DNA from: Protopterus annectens
Taxonomy: Eukaryota > Chordata > Ceratodontiformes > Protopteridae
NCBI RefSeq assembly: GCF_019279795.1
Contig: NC_056747.1
Coordinates: 1,007,420,157-1,007,484,156 of the forward strand
Length of the DNA stretch: 64,000 bases
Direction: 5' to 3'
The position numbers and the translations under genes are program-made. The stretch's first letter is position 1; every line of letters begins with the position of its first letter. Below are positions 55,768 to 64,000 of this stretch, one piece after another. Under the pieces are notes generated by a model. That model worked only from the letters and a program-made list of their open reading frames with translations. It did no database searches and was not told the DNA's origin.

Positions 55768-55984
55768 ATACACGAATGTGAAGAATGAAAGTGATCGATC
55801 AGTAGAAACAGCATTTAAGAGTTTTGCATACCTCTGGACCTCTTAGCTCAAGAAGGAAACTGCAAAATTGCTTGAAGGACAGGATTTGTGTTAGCATGCA
55901 TGTTTTGGGGTGGGGGGGTGCAGTAAGATCGATCCAACAGTGTCAGCAGCAGCAGTTATGAGCTTTGCATACCCTTAACCTCTT

Positions 55985-56745
55985 AGCTAAAGGGATCACT
56001 GGGGGAAAGGTTTCATTTGATGTCAGTGATGTGCTTGGGCCTACATAGACACACATCTGAGGGTGTCTTTGAGGGAAATGTTTCATTTCACATCCATTAA
56101 GTGCTTGTGCATACATGGAAAAACTACTGAAGGGATCATTGGGTGGGAATGTTCCATTTGCTGTCAGAGAAGTGCTTGGGCATACATGGAAAAAGTATTG
56201 AAAGGAACACTGGGGGAAATGTTTGATTTGGTGTTAGTGAAGACATGGACACATTTGATGTGGTGTTAGTGAAGACATGGACAAACTGCTGAAAGGGTCA
56301 ATGGGAGAAATGTTTCTTGTGGTTTGAGTAAAACAGTTTGCACAGACATGGACATAATTCTAAAATGACTGTTGGTGGAAATGTTTTATTTGGTGCCTGT
56401 GAATGACTTCAATAGTAATGGACCAACTACAGAAAGGTTCATTTGATGAAATTATTCATTCTGTCATCACTGAAGTCTTTCTGCGGGCGTTTTTGGTGTC
56501 AATAATATGCTTGTGCAGACAACGACAACTTACTTTAGAATTGCTTTAGAGAAATGTTCCATTTGGTGTCAATGGAGTGCTTGTGCAGGCATGGACAAAC
56601 TATTAAATGTATCGCTGGGGGAAATATTTCATTTGATGTTAGTGAAGTGCTTGGGCCTGCAAGGGAAAACTACTGAATGTGTCTTTGGGAGAAATGGTTC
56701 ATTTGATCTCAGTAAAAAATGCTTATCCTGGGATCATTGGGGGCA
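55985..56745 (+). repeat. 69-bp repeat family, diverged block
   Basis: About ten or eleven degraded units, each with GAAATGTTTCATTTG, a GTCAGTGAAGTGCTTG-like middle and ACATGGACAAACTACTGAA. They differ strongly in sequence and length, so the block is old. It ends at GGGATCATTGGGGGCATACC, where the dispersed repeat begins. Confidence 0.8.
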
Positions 56746-58190
56746 TACCTGTAAATTGTTCAGATTTTCAGAGATTGTCCAGATTTTTGCTTCATATTTT
56801 TGGTATGTTCCTCGTTACATTTTTGGTTTTCTGAATTTTTCTGGCAAATCATTGAGGATAAAATTAACTATATAATGACAGACATTTGAGTTTTAGACTT
56901 CATATTAACCAGAAAATGTGGTGATAGTATAGTGTACTGGCTCACCAGATGCGCAGTAGCAAGCACCGTCCAAAACCCTCCCCCGTTATTGTACGTCAGT
57001 CGGACCTATTGAATATTCATCCAATGTCAATGAATATTGATTCCAATGTATGAGAATGCTCTTTTGAAAATAAAACATGCATTTTCTGAACATAAAACAT
57101 GTTTCTGGACATGCCACAATTGCCACAATATACTGAAAATAAAACATGCATTTCCGAACATAAAACATTTCCGGACATTGCCACAATGTATGAGAATGCT
57201 GTATTTAAAATAAAACATGCATTTCTGAACATAAAACATGTTTCCGAACTGCCACAATTTGAGAATGCTGTATGTATGCTGTACAGTACCATATAAGTGA
57301 AGCATCATGTACGGCCCAAAAGCAGTAGCAGAAAAAATAACAGTAACTAAGTTAGCCCAAAGCAAAAATGGGACATTAAGGTGCCTAGTCACCTGCACTT
57401 AAAGTTGAATATATGAATAGGGACTGGTAATTGATTGCGCAACTGAAATGTGTTTCTGAACACCAGGCATTTACAGTTCAATAGTATGATTTGCGAAGTG
57501 ATAACTGTCAATAGTCGGACTTGCAAGGTGTGAGGAGGTTATGATATTGATGTGTGAAGATACGTATGAAAGTAACCGAGCTGCATTTCTTGAAATTGTA
57601 GATTTACATTTATACTTGAAGAGTAGATAACTGTAAAGTGTATGCTTTTACTTTTAAGGTGACATTTGTAAAGTACACTTGTCTCCGAGCTACGTTTCTT
57701 GAAATGGTAGATTTAGTTTGGAAGAGTAGCTAAATGTAAAGTGTATGGTTTTACATGTAAGGTGATATTTGTAAAGTCCACTTGTCTCCGAGCTACGTTT
57801 CTTGACATTGTAGATTTAGATAACTGAAAATGGGAGTTCCGTTTGTAATATATGTAAGGTACACTTGTCTTACACTAGGCCACATTAATTGTATGCATGA
57901 TGTCACTGCCTAATATGAATGGCTTGTCAATCATGCCTAATTTCATATGCAACTTTTCATGCCAATCACTGGAGCCACACCCACTCCTGCGCAGAACTGA
58001 AGGTGAGCCAGTACACTACACTATCGCTGAAAATGCATGGTAACACAAGACCTTTTATTCTAACAATTTTCTAAATTTATAAGAACAATATTTAACATTT
58101 GTCCCTATTTTTAGTGCTTTGTCCCCCTATTACTTTCGGCTTTGTCCATATTTGTTCTGCTAAGAGGTTGGCACTATGAATGGGTGAAGT
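56743..58190. mobile_element. Dispersed repeat inserted in the satellite-like array
   Basis: The left part (56743-56911) begins CATACCTGTAAATTGTTCAG and resembles the right end of the repeat at 27343-27640 in reverse. Its later part TTTCTGGCAAATCATTGAGG matches 32864-32900. The right part (58037-58190) has TTTGTCCCTATTTTTAGTGC, TTTGTCCCC and CTAAGAGGTTGGCACTATGA, with repeated TTTGTCC blocks facing the other way. Satellite units resume at once on the right. A 1.1-kb inverted-repeat element sits in its middle. Confidence 0.6.
56920..58028. mobile_element. 1.1-kb element with 27-bp terminal inverted repeats
   Basis: The ends read GGTGATAGTATAGTGTACTG and, on the reverse strand, AGCGATAGTGTAGTGTACTG, both continuing GCTCACC (27 bp, 3 mismatches). 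GAAAATGT (56912-56919) and GAAAATGC (58029-58036) flank it, a possible 8-bp target duplication with one change. No transposase is encoded. Inside are about three copies of a unit with AAAATAAAACATGCATTT and CTGAACATAAAACATG (57060-57250). Three copies of a ~110-bp unit starting CGAGCTACGTTTCTTG also occur (57575-57830). It is a non-autonomous DNA transposon; 8 bp would suit hAT or similar. Confidence 0.78.
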
Positions 58191-59580
58191 GTTGCATTTG
58201 GTTACAGTGAACTGCTTGGGCATACATGGAAAAATATTCAAGGTATCTTTGGGGAAAATGTTTCATTTGGCGTTAGTAAAGTGCTTCTGTAGGGATCACA
58301 AGGGAAATGTTTCACCTGATGTCTGTGAAGTGCTTGTGCAGACATGGGCAAATTACTGAAAGGATTGTATGTCATTTGGTGTCAGTAACACTTCTCGTGC
58401 ATATGCAGAAAAATACTGAAGGGATCATTGGAGGAAATGTTCCATTTGATGTCAGTGAAGTTCTTGTGCACACATGGGCATATTTCTCATGGGATCATTA
58501 GGGAAATGTTGCATTTCCTATTAGTGTAGTACTTGCATGTGCGTGCTCAAACTACTGAAAGGATTGTTGAATGAAATGATTCATTTGGTGTGAGTAAAAG
58601 TTCTTATTCAGACATGGAAAAATACTAAAGGGTTCATTAGGGGAAAGCTTTCATTTGATGTCAGTGAAGTGCTAGTGCAGACATGAACAACTGCTGTGGT
58701 GGTCCTTGGGTAAATGTTTCATTTTGATGTCAGGGAAGCGTTCGGATATACATGCAGAACCCATATGGTGTCAATTAAGTGTTTGTGCATAGATGGACAA
58801 ACTACTGGAGGAGTTGCTAGGAGAAATGCTTCATATGGTGTCAGTAAAAGCGCTTGTACATGGATCGATGGGGGAACTGTTCTATTTGATGACAGTTAAC
58901 TGCTTATGCAGACATGGACAAACTGCTTAAGGAATCATGGGGGAACTGTTTTATTTGGTGTCATTGAAGTGTTTCTTCAGGCAAGGGCAAACTGGCTGAA
59001 TGGATCATTGTAGGAAGTATTTCATTTGACATCAGTGAAGTGCTTGTGCATGGAACGTTGGGAGAAATGTTTCATCTGGTGTCAGTGAAGTGGTTATGCA
59101 GACATGCACAAAGTACTGTAGGGTTCATCCAGGAAAATATTTCATTTGGTGTTAGTGAAATGCTTCTTCAAACATGAACGTACCACCGAAATGACCACTG
59201 GGGGATATTTGTTATTTGGACAAACTCCTCGAGGGATCACTGGGTAGGAATGTACTATTTGGTGTCAGAAAAGGGCTTGGGCATACATGGAAAAAGGTAC
59301 TGAAAGGAACACAGTGGGAAATTTTTGATTTGGTGTTAGTGACATACTTATGCAGACATGGACAAACTGCTGAAAGGCTCATTGGGGGAATGTTTCTTTT
59401 GGTGTGAGTAAAATTGCTTGTACAGACAAGAACATACTACTGAAATGACCACTGGGGAAAATGTTTATTTGGTGCCAGTGAATGACTTGGACATTAATGG
59501 ACAAACTTCAAAAGGGTGCATTTGGGGAGATTATTCATTTTGTCAGCAGTCAAGTCCTTGTGTGGGCATCTTTGTGGGGA
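58190..59580 (+). repeat. 69-bp repeat family, diverged block left of the core
   Basis: About twenty units of roughly 60-75 bp, each a variant of GGGGAAATGTTTCATTTGGT, GTCAGTGAAGTGCTTGTGCA, GACATGGACAAACTACTGAA. They differ widely from each other and grade into the homogeneous core at about 59581. Confidence 0.85.
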
Positions 59581-62500
59581 AGTGTTTCATTTGATGTCAG
59601 TGAAGTGCTTATGCAGACATTAACAAACTACTAAGGGGATTGTTGGGGAAATGTTCCATTTGATGTCAGTGAAGTGCTTATGCAGACATTAACAAACTAC
59701 TAAGGGGATTGTTGGGGAAATGTTCCATTTGATGTCAGTGAAGTGCTTATGCAGACATTAACAAACTACTAAGGGGATTGTTGGGGAAATGTTCCATTTG
59801 ATGTCAGTGAAGTGCTTATGCAGACATTAACAAACTACTAAGGGGATTGTTGGTGAAATGTTCCATTTGATGTCAGTGAAGTGCTTATGCAGACATTAAC
59901 AAACTACTAAGGGGATTGTTGGGGAAATGTTCCATTTGATGTCAGTGAAGTGCTTATGCAGACATTAACAAACTACTAAGGGGATTGTTGGGGAAATGTT
60001 CCATTTGATGTCAGTGAAGTGCTTATGCAGACATTAACAAACTACTAAGGGGATTGTTGGGGAAATGTTCCATTTGATGTCAGTGAAGTGCTTATGCAGA
60101 CATTAACAAACTACTAAGGGGATTGTTGGGGAAATGTTCCATTTGGTTTCAATGAAGTGCTTATGCAGACATTAACAAACTACTAAGGGGATTGTTGGGG
60201 AAATGTTCCATTTGATGTCAGTGAAGTGCTTATGCAGACATTAACAAACTACTAAGGGGATTGTTGGGGAAATGTTCCATTTGATGTCAGTGAAGTGCTT
60301 ATGCAGACATTAACAAACTACTAAGGGGATTGTTGGGGAAATGTTCCATTTGATGTCAGTGAAGTGCTTATGCAGACATTAACAAACTACTAAGGGATTG
60401 TTGGGGAAATGTTCCATTTGATGTCAGTGAAGTGCTTATGCAGACATTAACAAACTACTAAGGGGATTGTTGGGAAATGTTCCATTTGATGTCAGTGAAG
60501 TGCTTATGCAGACATTAACAAACTACTAAGGGGATTGTTGGGGAAATGTTCCATTTGATGTCAGTGAAGTGCTTATGCAGACATTAACAAACTACTAAGG
60601 GATTGTTGGGGAAATGTTCCATTTGATGTCAGTGAAGTGCTTATGCAGACATTAACAAACTACTAAGGGGATTGTTGGGGAAATGTTCCATTTGATGTCA
60701 GTGAAGTGCTTATGCAGACATTAACAAACTACTAAGGGGATTGTTGGGGAAATGTTCCATTTGATGTCAGTGAAGTGCTTATGCAGACATTAACAAACTA
60801 CTAAGGGATTGTTGGGGAAATGTTCCATTTGATGTCAGTGAAGTGCTTATGCAGACATTAACAAACTACTAAGGGGATTGTTGGGAAATGTTCCATTTGA
60901 TGTCAGTGAAGTGCTTATGCAGACATTAACAAACTACTAAGGGATTGTTGGGGTAATGTTCAATTTGATGTCAGTGAAGTGCTTATGCAGACATTAACAA
61001 ACTACTAAGGGATTGTTGGGGAAATGTTCCATTTGATGTCAGTGAAGTGCTTATGCAGACATTAACAAACTACTAAGGGGATTGTTGGGGAAATGTTCCA
61101 TTTGATGTCAGTGAAGTGCTTATGCAGACATTAACAAACTACTAAGGGATTGTTGGGGAAATGTTCCATTTGATGTCAGTGAAGTGCTTATGCAGACATT
61201 AACAAACTACTAAGGGGATTGTTGGGGAAATGTTCCATTTGATGTCAGTGAAGTGCTTATGCAGACATTAACAAACTACTAAGGGATTGTTGGGGAAATG
61301 TTCCATTTGATGTCAGTGAAGTGCTTATGCAGACATTAACAAACTACTAAGGGGATTGTTGGGGAAATGTTCCATTTGATGTCAGTGAAGTGCTTATGCA
61401 GACATTAACAAACTACTAAGGGATTGTTGGGGAAATGTTCCATTTGATGTCAGTGAAGTGCTTATGCAGACATTAACAAACTACTAAGGGGATTGTTGGG
61501 GAAATGTTCCATTTGATGTCAGTGAAGTGCTTATGCAGACATTAACAAACTACTAAGGGGATTGTTGGGGAAATGTTCCATTTGATGTCAGTGAAGTGCT
61601 TATGCAGACATTAACAAACTACTAAGGGGATTGTTGGGGAAATGTTCCATTTGATGTCAGTGAAGTGCTTATGCAGACATTAACAAACTACTAAGGGATT
61701 GTTGGGGAAATGTTCCATTTGATGTCAGTGAAGTGCTTATGCAGACATTAACAAACTACTAAGGGGATTGTTGGGGAAATGTTCCATTTGATGTCAGTGA
61801 AGTGCTTATGCAGACATTAACAAACTACTAAGGGATTGTTGGGGAAATGTTCCATTTGATGTCAGTGAAGTGCTTATGCAGACATTAACAAACTACTAAG
61901 GGATTGTTGGGGAAATGTTCCATTTGATGTCAGTGAAGTGCTTATGCAGACATTAACAAACTACTAAGGGATTGTTGGGGAAATGTTCCATTTGATGTCA
62001 GTGAAGTGCTTATGCAGACATTAACAAACTACTAAGGGGATTGTTGGGAAATGTTCCATTTGGTGTCAGTGAAGTGCTTATGCAGACATTAACAAACTAC
62101 TAAGGGATTGTTGGGGAAATGTTCCATTTGATGTCAGTGAAGTGCTTATGCAGACATTAACAAACTACTAAGGGATTGTTGGGGAAATGTTCCATTTGAT
62201 GTCAGTGAAGTGCTTATGCAGACATTAACAAACTACTAAGGGATTGTTGGGGAAATGTTCCATTTGGTTTCAATGAAGTGCTTATGCAGACATTAACAAA
62301 CTACTAAGGGGATTGTTGGGGAAATGTTCCATTTGATGTCAGTGAAGTGCTTATGCAGACATTAACAAACTACTAAGGGGATTGTTGGGGAAATGTTCCA
62401 TTTGATGTCAGTGAAGTGCTTATGCAGACATTAACAAACTACTAAGGGGATTGTTGGGGAAATGTTCCATTTGATGTCAGTGAAGTGCTTATGCAGACAT

Positions 62501-62695
62501 TAACAAACTACTAAGAGGATTGTTGGGGAAATGTTCCATTTGATGTCAGTGAAGTGCTTATGCAGACATTAACAAACTACTAAGGGGATTGTTGGGGAAA
62601 TGTTCCATTTGATGTCAGTGAAGTGCTTATGCAGACATTAACAAACTACTAAGGGGATTGTTGGGGAAATGTTCCATTTGATGTCAGTGAAGTGC
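59581..62695 (+). repeat. Homogenised 69-bp tandem array, about 45 units
   Basis: Unit: TGTTGGGGAAATGTTCCATT, TGATGTCAGTGAAGTGCTTA, TGCAGACATTAACAAACTAC, TAAGGGGAT (69 bp). Units are nearly identical; most differences are 69 versus 68 bp (AAGGGGAT or AAGGGAT) or TTGGGG versus TTGGG. Rare variants (TTTGGTTTCAATG at about 60140 and 62264, GGTGTCAG near 62058, AGAGGAT near 62515) mark individual units. Every frame meets stops, so it does not code for protein. Homogeneity against older flanking units implies recent unequal exchange or amplification. Confidence 0.97.
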
Positions 62696-62916
62696 TTGTG
62701 CACAGATGGATAAACTAATAAAGGGGTCATTCGGAGAAATGTTTCATTTGGTGCCAGTAAAAGTTCTTGTGCAGACATGAACATACTACTGAAAAAGTGT
62801 TGTTGGCTATATAATTAATTTAGTATTTATGTATGAAGAAGCACTCAAATAATAACAAATGAAACATTTCCCCAATGATCCCTTCAGTAGTTTGTCCATG
62901 TACGCACAAGCACTCA
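62696..62916. repeat. End of the 69-bp family, with one inverted unit
   Basis: Diverged direct units continue to about 62800 (GAAATGTTTCATTTGGTGCC, then AGTAAAAGTTCTTGTGCAGA). After 50 bp of other sequence, 62856-62916 reads CAAATGAAACATTTCCCCAA, TGATCCCTTCAGTAGTTTGT, CCATGTACGCACAAGCACTC. This is the unit in reverse orientation, matching the diverged type rather than the core type. Confidence 0.8.
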
Positions 62917-63090
62917 AACACACACACACTTCATATACTTACCTTCTTCCCACATCCAAGCGGTAGCACACAGAGTGACAAAGAAATACTTTAAAATAAA
63001 TGAAAAAAAGTCCCCCCCCCCATGCTCGTGCTTCCTCATGCACATTAACTACTTCCTTTTTCTTGACTGTGTGTGTTTGTATGTCTGTGT

Positions 63091-64000
<910 letters not shown>

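Noticed and set aside
59581-62695. Regularly spaced repeats resembling a CRISPR array
   Set aside because: The 69-bp units are contiguous with no unique spacers, and the window is vertebrate nuclear DNA.

Overview
This window reads as nuclear DNA of a vertebrate with a transposon-rich genome. The evidence is the mix of CR1-like and L2-like LINEs, an L1/Tx1-like LINE, an RTE-like LINE, a Penelope-like element (PLE), Harbinger transposon genes with introns, long CA/TG, TA and TTTC microsatellites, and CpG-poor sequence full of TG/CA. The PLE argues against a mammal or bird, where the group is essentially absent. An amphibian, lungfish or fish would fit, but I cannot fix the species. I find no host gene, rRNA, CRISPR array or prokaryotic feature. 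Every recognisable coding region belongs to a mobile element and nearly all are broken.

Layout. 0.8-1.7 kb: Harbinger transposase with one nonsense codon. 2.1-5.5 kb: two degenerate CR1-like LINEs head to tail. 6.5-10.7 kb: a tandem array of about 240-bp tRNA-like units, split by the best-preserved CR1-like copy (7291-10580). 11-12.6 kb: another CR1-like copy on the minus strand. 14.3-16.0 kb: a three-exon Harbinger Myb/SANT-like accessory gene on the minus strand. 17.8-20.6 kb: a CR1-like copy. 23.4-25.4 kb: a second, different Myb-like gene of similar architecture, flanked by tRNA-like sequences. 27.9-31.0 kb: a diverged CR1/L2-like LINE, minus strand.

31-41.5 kb: a nearly identical 4.34-kb direct tandem duplication carrying a 29-bp minisatellite and the 3' half of a PLE. 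The outer copy runs on into the rest of the PLE, which has an N-terminal region, reverse transcriptase (RT), GIY-YIG endonuclease and a hammerhead-ribozyme-like 3' motif. The PLE is flanked on both sides by the same ~355-bp L1-like segment. 41.5-44.1 kb: fragments of CR1-like LINEs. 44.3-49.8 kb: an L2-like LINE tail into which two elements have inserted: a 563-bp multi-hairpin transposon with a 9-bp target duplication, and a 3.8-kb 5'-truncated L1/Tx1-like element with a perfect 17-bp target duplication.

51.6-53.3 kb: RTE-like and CR1-like RT remnants. 53.3-62.9 kb: a satellite-like family. Old diverged units surround a homogenised core of about 45 units of 69 bp (59581-62695). The array is interrupted by a dispersed repeat that itself carries a 1.1-kb terminal-inverted-repeat element. 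The window closes with microsatellites and the 3' end of an L2-like LINE.

The genes do not form one pathway. The two Harbinger components (DDE transposase and Myb-like DNA-binding partner) would act together in transposition. The LINE and PLE proteins act in target-primed reverse transcription. The most interesting structures are the PLE locus, the hairpin transposon, the intron-containing Harbinger accessory genes and the homogenised 69-bp array.
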